Assembly: GCA_035529405.1 (NCBI GenBank)
Contig: DATKWV010000140.1
Location: 1-13,491 of the forward strand
DNA: 13,491 nt
DNA from: DATKWV01 sp035529405
Lineage (GTDB): Bacteria > Planctomycetota > Phycisphaerae > Sedimentisphaerales > Anaerobacaceae
Reading direction: 5' to 3'
The notes under the pieces are model-generated. The model did no database searches. It worked only from the letters and a program-made list of their open reading frames with translations, and was not told the DNA's origin. Of the stretch, positions 1 to 7,072 are shown piece after piece; position 1 is the first letter of the stretch; every line of letters starts with the position of its first letter. The position numbers were made by a program, and so were the translations under genes.

Positions 1-527
1 GCTACGGACGTCAGCAGCATAATAAGCGAAGACAGGAATGTATTAACGACAACACCGGCCAGCAGCAGGCCGGTAACGCCGGATTTACCGGTGAGCTGCC
101 CGATTAGCCAGACCAGCCAGACCGTTCCAATTGCACCGGCGAATGCAAAAATTGTAATCGGCGAGCGCCCCAGCAGCGTGTAATTCAACCCTGTAATGAC
201 TGCAATAACAACTCCCAAACCGGCTCCGCTTGATATACCCAATATATAAGGGTCGGCCAGGGGGTTGCGCAAAAGCGCCTGGAATACCACACCTGCACAT
301 GCAAGCGCCGCACCTACAATAGCCGCAAGAATAACACGCGGCAGCCTGACCCGTACGAATATCTCGTAGTCCGAGTTGATGCCAGGCTGGGCAGAGGCCT
401 GGCTGAAAACCGTTTTTAATGAAATGGACTGCGTGCCGACCAATGAGCATAAAAACATTACAATTGCCAGGAACGCAATGGCGACTGTCAGGCGTAAGAG
501 CAACCTTTTTGCTGTCAGCGTCTTCAT
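1..527 (-). CDS. btuC: FecCD-family ABC transporter permease, BtuC-like (C-terminal part outside window)
   Basis: This is the membrane permease of a FecCD/BtuCD-type importer for corrinoids or siderophores. Reading down from the ATG at 527-525, 175 complete codons are open to the window edge, and the family is usually about 330 residues, so roughly the C-terminal half is missing. Residues 1-27 form a first hydrophobic segment. The family signature follows: RLPRVILAAIVGAALACAG, then NPLADPYILGISSGAGLG, and further hydrophobic helices. The start codon shares one base with the TAA stop of the upstream binding-protein gene (TAATG), which implies translational coupling. Corrinoid specificity is inferred from the BtuF-like partner; an iron-siderophore or haem permease would look very similar at this level. 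The ATPase (BtuD) would be expected beyond the left edge. Confidence 0.88.
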   Translation of the reverse strand, partial: MKTLTAKRLLLRLTVAIAFLAIVMFLCSLVGTQSISLKTVFSQASAQPGINSDYEIFVRVRLPRVILAAIVGAALACAGVVFQALLRNPLADPYILGISSGAGLGVVIAVITGLNYTLLGRSPITIFAFAGAIGTVWLVWLIGQLTGKSGVTGLLLAGVVVNTFLSSLIMLLTSV

Positions 528-1429
528 TATCGGTTCTCAGAAAGCTGCGGCTGTAAACAATGGGCTATGGTTTCGGCTGCCAGACAGATTCTGGGGCCAA
601 GACGGGCAACCACATCACCATCGATGACGTATATGCGGTTATTTTTTACTGCGGGCAGGGCAGCGAATTTTTGCCAGTACCGAATCGCACTTTGCTGCTG
701 CTGTGCGGGGTCTTTTTGTCCCATAGTGGGCTCTATAATAACCTCTGCACCGGATGCGTAAACCGTTTCGGCGCCGATTGGGGGATATTTATGGATTGTT
801 TTGCCAATCGCATTTTGGCCGCCGGCATATTCGATAAGCTCGTTGATAAAGGTATCCGTCCCCGCCACCCGCAAAGGCTGCCTCTGAACAACATAGAGCA
901 CCTTGACTTTTTCCATTACAGAAAGTTCTTTCGAGACATTATGCAGTTTTTCCTTTATGCCTGAAACGAGGCCTTTTGCCGCAGCATTACAACCGACGGC
1001 AGTTCCGATGGTTTCTATGGCGTCGAACAAATCCCCGACCGTCTCGATATTGACTGAAATAGTTTTGTAACCCATACGATTCAAGCGATGGGCAATGTCT
1101 GCCTGCTGCTGAAAGGCGAGAGTAAGCACAAGGTCCGGTTTGGCGGCGATGATTGCTTCTATGTTCGGCTGCCAGAATGTTCCTGTCTTTTGTTTTTTTG
1201 CCGTCTCGTGGGGATAATCGCTGTCGCTGGAAACAGCTGTAATTTTTTCGTCCAGGCCCAGCGCGAAAAGTATTTCCGTAAGGTTTGGAGCGGTTGAAAC
1301 TATCCTATTTACACTGTTGTCGGCAGCAGAGTTGTTGAAATGCGGCGTGTTGAAGGACCGCGATAACACAAATCCTGCAGCCAGCCAGGATAAAATCAGC
1401 AGCAATAACAACCACCACCTGTTCATCAT
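527..1429 (-). CDS. btuF: BtuF-like periplasmic substrate-binding protein (corrinoid/metal-chelate uptake)
   Basis: 300 residues, a class III periplasmic binding protein. Residues 1-24 are a signal peptide or membrane anchor (MMNRWWLLLLLILSWLAAGF) with no lipobox cysteine. The mature part has the family opening 'STAPNLTEILFALG', then 'SSDSDYP' and 'TFWQPNIEAI', resembling the E. coli BtuF segments SSYSDYP and TWQGMNLE, then 'KPDLVL' and a C-terminal 'RLGPRICLAAE' like BtuF's SPRIILAA. It should capture corrinoid in the periplasm and deliver it to the downstream permease. Two ATGs are adjacent (1429 and 1426). The first overlaps the mutL stop as ATGA; the second lies 4 nt after an AGGA Shine-Dalgarno core and may be the real start. 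Vitamin B12 as substrate is inferred from similarity; other iron chelates remain possible. Confidence 0.87.
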   Translation of the reverse strand: MMNRWWLLLLLILSWLAAGFVLSRSFNTPHFNNSAADNSVNRIVSTAPNLTEILFALGLDEKITAVSSDSDYPHETAKKQKTGTFWQPNIEAIIAAKPDLVLTLAFQQQADIAHRLNRMGYKTISVNIETVGDLFDAIETIGTAVGCNAAAKGLVSGIKEKLHNVSKELSVMEKVKVLYVVQRQPLRVAGTDTFINELIEYAGGQNAIGKTIHKYPPIGAETVYASGAEVIIEPTMGQKDPAQQQQSAIRYWQKFAALPAVKNNRIYVIDGDVVARLGPRICLAAETIAHCLQPQLSENR

Positions 1430-3237
1430 GTCCTGTTAAACTGCTTTTGTAATTCAGCCGTTGAAAACATTATGGTTGTGGGCCTGCCGTGGGGACATCG
1501 GCTGGTGTTTTCGAATCTTTCCCTGTCGGCCAGAAGCTGCTCAATCTCATTGGCGTTTAGTTTTTGTCCCGCCTTGATTGCGGCCCTGCACGAAATGATG
1601 CTCAAAACCTGATGGAGAACTGTTTCCAGCGTAAGACCCTGGTGGGCTGTTTCTGCCAGCAGGTCAAGCAAATCCTGCACAAAGCCCGCCGGTGCCACCT
1701 TCGACAGCAGAGAGGGAAAGGCCTGAATGGCCATTGTTCTTGGACCGAAGGGTACGACCTTTATTCCCATTTTTTCAAGTATTTCGCTGTTACGTTTCAG
1801 TATGCCGGCCTGGTGCGGCGTTACTTCGAAGCTTTCCGGGAGCAGCAATTGCTGTGACTGCAGTTTGCCTTCGCGGATTCGGATAGACAAATCCTCATAT
1901 ATTATGCGCTCATGAAGGGCGTGCTGGTCAATAATAATAAATCCATCGGCTGTTTGAACGACAATAAAAGTGTCGTCTATTTGCAAAAAACTTTTTTGCG
2001 ACCCGGTTTCAAAACGGTCGTGAATATCCTGGCTTACAGCCGGGTCGCGCTGAACGTATGTGCCGGCTGAGCCTTTGCCGGTGCTGAAACGAAATCCGAG
2101 GTGCTGCCGGCTTTCGACAGGTTTGTGTCTTTTGAAGAATTCCGACATTGCCTCGGCGATTTGCCCCTGCTGCTGCTGTAGAGCCGGCGAGACGGCAGTT
2201 TGCGGTACCTTTGCGCTGACGGCAGATTGTGTGCTCAGGAGTTTCTGGCGCAAACAGGACAGAATCTGCGAGTGAATCATATTGGCATTATAGAAACGCA
2301 CCTCCACCTTTGTAGGATGCACGTTGACATCGTAGTCTTCATAAGGCATTTGAATGAACAAAAAGACCACACCGAACCTGTCCGGTTCTATAATGCCGCG
2401 ATATGCCTCCTTTATGGCGTGCGAGATAAATTTATCGCGAATAAAACGGCCGTTTAAGAAAACATATTGAAACCTGTTGTTGGCCCTGGCAATGGACGAA
2501 TTGCCCATCAAAGCGTATATGTGCAGGTTTTTTTCGCTGCTTTCGGTCTCAATTAAATTCTCCGCGATGGCAGGCGAACACAGCTGGGCAATTCGCTGTT
2601 GTTTGCTGTGATTGCCTGCAAGGTGGTACACTTGGCGCTGGTTTTCTGTCAGGGTCATTTCGAGCTGGTTATGGGCCAGGGCAATCCGCGTGAAGTGCTC
2701 GGCTATGTGCGACATCTCGGTATTGGCTGTTTTAAGGAATTTGTGTCTTGCGGGTAATTTGTAGAAAAGGTCCCGGACCTGAATTGTCGTGCCGTAATCG
2801 GCGCTGCATGGCGTCTGGCTGTTTTTCCTGCCGCAGTCGAGTTCGATACGGCTGCCTGAGGCGGTGTCTTTTTGCCCGTTTGCCGCAGGCCGCGGTCTGC
2901 TGACAGCCGTAACCTGTGCCACAGAGGCAATACTTGCCAGGGCTTCACCCCTGAATCCAAGTGTGGATATTCGCAGCAGGTCGGAACTTTTGCTGATTTT
3001 GCTGGTTGCGTGCGGTTCAAAGGCCTGGGCCAGGTCTTCGGTATCGATTCCGCAGCCGTTGTCATTGACGGATATTAATTTACGGCCTCCATCCTCGACA
3101 TGCACGGCGATTTTTGTTGCCTGCGCATCGATACTGTTTTCGAGAAGTTCCTTGACCACGCTGGCCGGCCGCTCAATGACCTCACCGGCGGCGATCATAT
3201 TAATCATGTTTTCGCTTAAGGCGACTATCTGGCCCAT
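1426..3237 (-). CDS. mutL: DNA mismatch repair protein MutL, endonuclease-type
   Basis: 603 residues, full length. MutL links mismatch recognition by MutS to strand incision. The N-terminal GHKL ATPase shows motif I KELLENSIDA (E30, N34, D37), motif II DNGCGI (59-64), ATSKI (77-81) and motif III GFRGEAL (94-100). A linker of roughly 340-400 is low in hydrophobics and glutamine-rich. The C-terminal dimerisation domain carries the metal-dependent endonuclease motif DQHALHERIIYE (437-448, the DQHAx2Ex4E pattern), plus CRAAIKAG (from 550) and CPHGRP (581-586), which bind metal in nicking MutL proteins. It should therefore nick DNA itself and not rely on MutH. The start is supported by a GGAG Shine-Dalgarno 6 nt upstream. 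It lies 64 nt after gpmI and overlaps the next gene by 4 nt (ATGA). Confidence 0.97.
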   Translation of the reverse strand: MGQIVALSENMINMIAAGEVIERPASVVKELLENSIDAQATKIAVHVEDGGRKLISVNDNGCGIDTEDLAQAFEPHATSKISKSSDLLRISTLGFRGEALASIASVAQVTAVSRPRPAANGQKDTASGSRIELDCGRKNSQTPCSADYGTTIQVRDLFYKLPARHKFLKTANTEMSHIAEHFTRIALAHNQLEMTLTENQRQVYHLAGNHSKQQRIAQLCSPAIAENLIETESSEKNLHIYALMGNSSIARANNRFQYVFLNGRFIRDKFISHAIKEAYRGIIEPDRFGVVFLFIQMPYEDYDVNVHPTKVEVRFYNANMIHSQILSCLRQKLLSTQSAVSAKVPQTAVSPALQQQQGQIAEAMSEFFKRHKPVESRQHLGFRFSTGKGSAGTYVQRDPAVSQDIHDRFETGSQKSFLQIDDTFIVVQTADGFIIIDQHALHERIIYEDLSIRIREGKLQSQQLLLPESFEVTPHQAGILKRNSEILEKMGIKVVPFGPRTMAIQAFPSLLSKVAPAGFVQDLLDLLAETAHQGLTLETVLHQVLSIISCRAAIKAGQKLNANEIEQLLADRERFENTSRCPHGRPTTIMFSTAELQKQFNRT

Positions 3238-3301
3238 TGGTTGCTCCGGCGCAATGGATATGCGAGGGATATTTGGATTTTTACCCGCGTATCAGCTTTT
3301 T

Positions 3302-4876
3302 TTAACTTTCGAGGAGGCTTTTGCCGGTCATTTCTTCGGGTTTTGGCAGCTGCATCATCTCCAGCAGTGTGGGTCCTATGTCGGCTAATATTCCGCCTGC
3401 ACGAAGTTTTTTATGCCTGAACCGTTCGTCGAACACCACCAGAGGCACATCACCGATTGTATGGGAGGTGTGGGGACTGGTTCCGTTGCGGTCGAGCATT
3501 TTCTCGAAGTTGCCGTGGTCAGCGGTGATTATGGCAGCGCCGCCTGATTGCCTGACTTTGTCGAGAATTTTACCCACGCATTCGTCCACCACCTCAGCGG
3601 CCTTGATTGCCGCTTCCAGTACGCCGGTGTGTCCGACCATGTCCGGATTGGCAAAATTAACTACCATCACATCGTATTTGTCGGACTGGAGTTTGTCCAA
3701 TACCACGTCAGTAACCTGATAAGCACTCATTTCGGGTTTGAGGTCATAAGTTCTCACCCGCGGTGAAGGGACGATTTGCCGGTCTTCGCCGGGAAAGGGT
3801 TTTTCGGTGTAATCGTTGAAGAAAAATGTCACATGGGCGTATTTTTCCGTCTCTGCACAGCGGAATTGTTTCAGGGCGAGGCTGCTCCAGTATGCGCCGA
3901 GAATATTCTTCATTTTAGGCGGTTTTGGGAAGGCTACCGGGGCTGGGATAGTCGCGTCATATTCGGTGGTGCATACGTAATATATCTCGGGTTTACCGGT
4001 TCGCGGAAAATCCTTAAAGTCGCCATCGGTGAACGCGCGTGTAATTTCGCGGGGCCTGTCGCCTCGAAAATTGAAAAACACAACGCCGTCGCCGTCGTCA
4101 ATGGTGGCTATGGGTTCGTTATCGGCGTTGACGATACATGTGGGGACGATAAACTCATCTGTTACCTGATTTTCATAGCTTTTTGAAACGGCTTCTGCGG
4201 CGCTGCGGGCCTTAAGACCTTTTCCAATTCTGATGCAGTCGTAGGCTTTTTGAACCCGGTCCCATCTGCTGTCACGGTCCATAGCATAGAACCTGCCCAT
4301 CACCGAGGCAATTGTACCGACACCTATTTCGGCGGCTTTTTGTTCAATTTCGGTTATATAGCCGGCGCCGCTGTCCGGCGGAGAATCACGACCGTCGGTA
4401 AATGCGTGGATAAAAACGTCCTTTATGCTGTTTCTTTTTGCCAGCTCCAGCAGCCCATACAGGTGGTCCAGCAGGGAATGTACGCCGACGTTGCTGCAAA
4501 GTCCCATAAGATGCATTTTGCCGTTATTGTTTTTTACGAACTTTATCATGTTGAGAAATTCGCTGTTTTCAAAAAAGGAGCCGTCCTGAATTGCCTTGCT
4601 TAGCCTGACGGATTCCTGGGAGACGATTCTGCCGGCACCGATGTTCTGATGTCCGACTTCGCTGTTGCCCATTGTTCCGGCAGGCAGGCCCACGTCCTGG
4701 CCGCTTGTATGTATCAGGCAGTTTGGGTACTGGGCCATTAACATATCGTCTATCGGGGTCTCTGCGCATTTAATGGCGTTGTAGTTATCTTCGCTGCTGT
4801 CGGGATTGTAGCCCCAGCCGTCGCGAATAATCAGCACAAAGGGTCTGTTTTCCAACGCTGTTTTTTGTCTGGCCAT
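3302..4876 (-). CDS. gpmI: 2,3-bisphosphoglycerate-independent phosphoglycerate mutase
   Basis: 524 residues, usual length for the family. It interconverts 3- and 2-phosphoglycerate in the cytoplasm through a phosphoserine intermediate, using two divalent metals (commonly Mn). Visible motifs: RDGWG (D19), GNSEVGH with the catalytic Ser at 72, FTDGRDSPP (159-167), GRFYAMDRDSRWDR (194-207), FFNFRGDRPRE (267-277), NPDMVGHTG (D412, H416), TADHGN (D453, H454) and SHTIGDVP (H472). These account for both metal sites of the alkaline-phosphatase-type domain. Where the family commonly has HTTNPVP, this protein reads HTIGDVP, a small departure next to the last metal ligand. AAGGTG lies 5 nt before the ATG as Shine-Dalgarno. 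It is the first gene of the minus-strand cluster, with its own promoter at 4938-4966. Confidence 0.97.
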   Translation of the reverse strand: MARQKTALENRPFVLIIRDGWGYNPDSSEDNYNAIKCAETPIDDMLMAQYPNCLIHTSGQDVGLPAGTMGNSEVGHQNIGAGRIVSQESVRLSKAIQDGSFFENSEFLNMIKFVKNNNGKMHLMGLCSNVGVHSLLDHLYGLLELAKRNSIKDVFIHAFTDGRDSPPDSGAGYITEIEQKAAEIGVGTIASVMGRFYAMDRDSRWDRVQKAYDCIRIGKGLKARSAAEAVSKSYENQVTDEFIVPTCIVNADNEPIATIDDGDGVVFFNFRGDRPREITRAFTDGDFKDFPRTGKPEIYYVCTTEYDATIPAPVAFPKPPKMKNILGAYWSSLALKQFRCAETEKYAHVTFFFNDYTEKPFPGEDRQIVPSPRVRTYDLKPEMSAYQVTDVVLDKLQSDKYDVMVVNFANPDMVGHTGVLEAAIKAAEVVDECVGKILDKVRQSGGAAIITADHGNFEKMLDRNGTSPHTSHTIGDVPLVVFDERFRHKKLRAGGILADIGPTLLEMMQLPKPEEMTGKSLLES

Positions 4877-4937
4877 AGAGGCACCTTTATTTTAGAATAG
4901 TCCTGCCGACACTTCCGAATCCGTGGATACGGCGGGT

Positions 4938-4966
4938 ATGATATACGGCTGTATTGAATATGTCAA
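4938..4966 (-). promoter_or_regulatory. sigma70-type promoter for gpmI-mutL-btuF-btuC
   Basis: On the minus strand, TTGACA (4966-4961) is separated by 17 nt from TATCAT (4943-4938): a perfect -35 and a 5/6 -10 at the preferred spacing. Transcription would begin near 4931, giving a leader of about 55 nt before the gpmI ATG at 4876. No comparably good promoter was noticed between gpmI and mutL, so it probably serves the whole cluster. Confidence 0.72.
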
Positions 4967-5071
4967 ACATTTAGCCCAAACCTGTACAAACACGATTGGG
5001 GTGCAGCTAAAAGCTTGTGATGTCCCATTTTTTCGGCTGGTTCGTGACGGGGACAAAGGTTGTTTAGTTAA

Positions 5072-5551
5072 TCACTGCCCAAACGGGTCATCGCCGATAA
5101 TATAACTGGTGGTCTGTGGTTCGGGGCTGGTATTTCGTGTCTCTGTAAGAACCTGCGCATAGCCGGTATGGTTATATGGGTCGATAAGGTAATCGGTAAC
5201 AGCAGGTGTGCCGTCCGGGTCGATTGTCTTCTGCACTCTTAGGCCGTCAGGATTGTATTTGTATTGGACAACATTGATCAGCGTGTGGGTATTATCATAA
5301 GTTTCAGCCTGCTCAAGACGGTTCTGCAGGTTGTATGTGTAAACGCTTTTTTCAATATAGTTAGTGTCGGGGTCCTGCTCGGTGCTAATCGCTGTCAATT
5401 TCTGTACCATCGAGCCGTTGTCATCGTAAGAGTAATAGACAGTTTCGCCGCCGTTTGCCCAGTGCAGTGTACAAAGCTGGCTGTATTGAATGTCTGCCTG
5501 GGCCAGTTCCTGCACGCCGGGAGCAACCAGCATTACCGCTGCCAGGAGCAT
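5072..5551 (-). pseudogene. RHS/YD-repeat protein remnant (signal peptide plus short repeat block)
   Basis: 159 codons. Residues 1-19 (MLLAAVMLVAPGVQELAQA) resemble the end of a signal peptide. The rest is RHS/YD-repeat sequence: 'YYSYDDNGSMVQK', 'YTYNLQNRLEQAE', 'YKYNPDGLRVQK', then 'LIDPYNHTGYAQVL' and 'YIIGDDPFGQ' followed at once by TGA. Intact RHS proteins are commonly well over 1000 residues and continue past the IGDD segment through more YD repeats to a variable C-terminal domain; here both the bulk of the repeats and everything after this point are absent. I read it as an internally deleted, truncated copy of a large secreted RHS gene. The open frame has no convincing Shine-Dalgarno, and no in-frame start exists further upstream before a TGA. 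It may not be translated. An active short RHS protein is possible but less likely. Confidence 0.75.
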
Positions 5552-5572
5552 GCATAATTGGGGTCTATTTAA

Positions 5573-5585
5573 TTGTCAAAGAGCA
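5573..5585 (-). promoter_or_regulatory. boxA-like antitermination (NusB/NusE) motif in RHS leader
   Basis: The minus strand reads TGCTCTTTGACAA at 5585-5573, about 22 nt before the RHS-remnant ATG. It differs by one base from the boxA of E. coli rRNA leaders (TGCTCTTTAACAA), and the following ATTAAATAGAC also resembles the rrn leader. No rRNA gene follows. BoxA binds NusB-NusE and helps RNA polymerase resist termination, which would suit a very long RHS transcript. The match is seen directly; the function is inferred. Confidence 0.5.
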
Positions 5586-5600
5586 AAAAAAGATATGCAA

Positions 5601-5616
5601 GTAGAAAAATTTCTAC
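5601..5616. repeat. Short perfect inverted repeat upstream of boxA-like motif
   Basis: GTAGAAA (5601-5607) and TTTCTAC (5610-5616) form a 7-bp perfect stem with a 2-nt centre. Read on the minus strand it lies about 15 nt before the boxA-like motif and is followed by a run of seven T (5591-5585). It could be a weak terminator or a leader hairpin, but the stem is A+T-rich. The surrounding stretch 5552-5831 is otherwise A+T-rich and without a convincing gene. Confidence 0.35.
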
Positions 5617-5809
5617 TCAAGGAATTTTAGGATTTATGGCTGGATAGAGTTTTTGGTAGGGATAACAGGATTTTAAATAAACTAACTTGCTTTTACCCAG
5701 AGTAATGTCAGATTAATGTCTGTCAAGAAATTAGTATAGTACCCCCGAGATTATTCAGATTATTTTGTACAATATTTTATCGGATAGACAGAACTTTTTC
5801 AACAGCCCC

Positions 5810-5847
5810 CCTGTCCCTAGTTAACCTTGAGGTGCCTGTCCCTAGTT
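5810..5847. repeat. 13-bp direct repeat, two copies 25 nt apart
   Basis: CCTGTCCCTAGTT occurs at 5810-5822 and again, identically, at 5835-5847. The repeat sits at the junction between the A+T-rich RHS leader region and the likely gene fragment that starts around 5850. Such short direct repeats can mark recombination or slippage junctions, or belong to a genome-wide interspersed repeat family; one window cannot decide. Confidence 0.6.
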
Positions 5848-6023
5848 TTCAGTATATCCCTGACACAGAAAAGCAGTCCGCAAAAGAGGTGGTTGATGCA
5901 GTAGAAGGTCAGTTCGGATCCGGGCAACCAAGCAGACCTGTGGTAACAGCCCTGTTGAAAGCTTTGCCAACCGCTGCAAGTATCGCCTCGATTGGGTCGC
6001 TTATCCTGTCATGTATCAAATGA
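5832..6023 (+). pseudogene. Probable C-terminal fragment of an unrecognised protein
   Basis: 63 codons from a GTG, ending in TGA. The part from about residue 12 reads like real protein: an acidic/basic amphipathic stretch (EKQSAKEVVDAVEGQF), a Gly/Ser/Pro turn, then a hydrophobic helical tail 'LLKALPTAASIASIGSLILS'. Upstream, the frame stays open to 5706 but translates into low-quality sequence through the 13-bp direct repeat, and the GTG lies only just before that repeat's second copy with no Shine-Dalgarno. I infer that the N-terminal part was lost. The family is not recognised. It converges with the unrecognised minus-strand gene, with 61 nt between the two stops. Confidence 0.4.
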
Positions 6024-6084
6024 GAGTTAGGCACCTATGCTATTAGCCAGTTTTCTGAACGACATCTTAGACGACAATTGGCGG

Positions 6085-6732
6085 TCACTTGTATTTCATA
6101 AAATCCAACAAATGGGAAGCAACATCTGCGATATATTCTGCTTTCTTATCATCAAACCCCTCTTTGCTGAGCATGCCCCATATCAAACCCTTGGAAGGAT
6201 TGGTTCTTGTTGCATGGCATACCCTGACAAACTGGTACAGCCTTTCCCAGTCCAACTTATGGAGGATGTTTTTATTGGCCAGAAGAGCAAAATTCTTTAG
6301 GGCTTTAGTGGCCTTCGGTGGGAGGTTGGGAGACTTTTCCTTGACGACTCTTATGTGATATCGTTTCTTATACTTGGAATTATAAGTTTTGATAAGACCA
6401 TCAAAGATATGATGTGAGGCTTCTAAATAAATTACCCTTGTCGGATATTCCGGATTCCAGGCTCTGGCTCGGATTTCTACCCTGATTTGGTTTTCTTTCT
6501 TGTGCTCATAGATTAATTGCCCGTGCAGATCATCATGTCCAAGATTTTCTCTTGGAATGAAATTAATAATATCCATGCACATCGAGTCAGAGAAGGTTTG
6601 CAACTCATAATTCCCTGACTCCCCGGCGAGTTCAGCCATTCGCTCCTGAAAGACGTTGGGCGGAATATCGATATTGATGGCAATTGGTGGGAGTAGTTCG
6701 GTTATCTTCCTGATTGCCTTAGGTTCATCCAT
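6085..6732 (-). CDS. Unrecognised 215-residue protein, two-part architecture
   Basis: I do not recognise the family. The reading frame is 215 residues, A+T-richer than the flanking housekeeping genes, with no signal peptide or membrane segment. Residues about 15-130 look beta-rich with alternating charged and hydrophobic positions (for example 'QIRVEIRARAW' and 'TRVIYLEASHHIFDGL'). Residues about 138-215 look helical, with 'KLDWERLYQFVRVCHATR' and a final 'AEYIADVASHLLDFMKYK'. An in-frame TGA lies 21 nt before the ATG, so the frame cannot be much longer at the 5' end. No Shine-Dalgarno is visible. The start is shared base for base with an opposite-strand ATG (CATG at 6730-6733). Amino-acid use is coherent, so I favour a real, possibly horizontally acquired, cytoplasmic protein over a chance frame. 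Confidence 0.6.
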   Translation of the reverse strand: MDEPKAIRKITELLPPIAINIDIPPNVFQERMAELAGESGNYELQTFSDSMCMDIINFIPRENLGHDDLHGQLIYEHKKENQIRVEIRARAWNPEYPTRVIYLEASHHIFDGLIKTYNSKYKKRYHIRVVKEKSPNLPPKATKALKNFALLANKNILHKLDWERLYQFVRVCHATRTNPSKGLIWGMLSKEGFDDKKAEYIADVASHLLDFMKYK

Positions 6733-7072
6733 GTCACGTAATTTAAGGTATCAGGGACTGAATTTCAATTTTAATATGGAAAGCTCACATGAACTCTCTG
6801 CACCAAAGGTTTTGCGTGATGGTCAAACCAGCAAGGCATCCAAATCTGCGGCGGACCGGGGCGTTGCCGTTTGCGGCCAAGTCAGAAACGGCAAGGTTAC
6901 AGAATTAACAGCTTTTTGCGATAGTGCGATGAGCTGGCGTTTCCGGATGCCGGAAAAAGTGGCGAAAAAAACTAAATTTGCGGATGAACTGTCATTGTCA
7001 AAAACAGACGCAAACGGCCTGGTAACTGTTTATTGTAAACTCGCAAAGGGCGCCACTGGATTGGTAAAGTAG
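6731..7072 (+). CDS. Unrecognised small protein, 113 residues
   Basis: Open from ATG 6731 to TAG 7072. The frame extends further upstream to 6656, but that part only mirrors the 5' end of the opposite-strand gene. The product is basic and has no signal peptide: residues about 30-113 include 'RGVAVCGQVRNGKVTEL', 'MSWRFRMPEKVAKKTKFADEL' and 'NGLVTVYCKLAKGATGLVK', which suggest a beta-strand-rich small domain with three cysteines. Codon use is close to that of the housekeeping genes, unlike its A+T-rich neighbour. Only a weak AGG 9 nt before ATG 6731 supports the start; ATG 6776 is an alternative. A perfect inverted repeat begins immediately after the stop. It could be a real gene or a gene remnant. 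Confidence 0.42.
   Translation: MSRNLRYQGLNFNFNMESSHELSAPKVLRDGQTSKASKSAADRGVAVCGQVRNGKVTELTAFCDSAMSWRFRMPEKVAKKTKFADELSLSKTDANGLVTVYCKLAKGATGLVK

Noticed and set aside
560..964. 134-codon plus-strand frame opposite btuF, and similar long frames opposite mutL, gpmI and valS
   Set aside because: They are antisense to strongly supported genes and show low-complexity or cysteine-rich translations typical of shadow frames.
1430..1500. Cobalamin riboswitch before btuF
   Set aside because: The region is mutL coding sequence with no B12-box-like element seen, and the genes overlap.
4887..4958. Minus-strand stretch translating to YHTRRIHGFGSVGRTILK, faintly like the RHS 'DGHGSVR' motif
   Set aside because: It is short, in a different frame from the RHS remnant, and overlaps the -10 element and leader of gpmI; a chance match is more likely.
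4923..5105. 60-codon plus-strand frame
   Set aside because: It has no Shine-Dalgarno and no family resemblance, and it overlaps the gpmI promoter and the RHS 3' end.
5560..5590. Possible rRNA operon leader because of the boxA match
   Set aside because: No 16S-like sequence follows on the minus strand; the downstream sequence encodes the RHS remnant.
5601..5616. Hairpin AGTAGAAA…TTTCTACT with resemblance to the TTTCTAC part of Cas12a CRISPR repeats
   Set aside because: It is a single copy, the stem is built differently from the TCTAC/GTAGA stem of those repeats, and there are no spaced repeats or cas genes nearby.
5680..5740. Minus-strand TTGACA near 5730 as promoter of the RHS remnant
   Set aside because: No acceptable -10 hexamer at 16-18 nt (best TACTCT); evidence too weak to list.
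5706..5800. 5' extension of the 63-codon fragment upstream of its GTG
   Set aside because: The frame is open, but the translation does not look like protein and crosses the direct repeat and A+T-rich leader.
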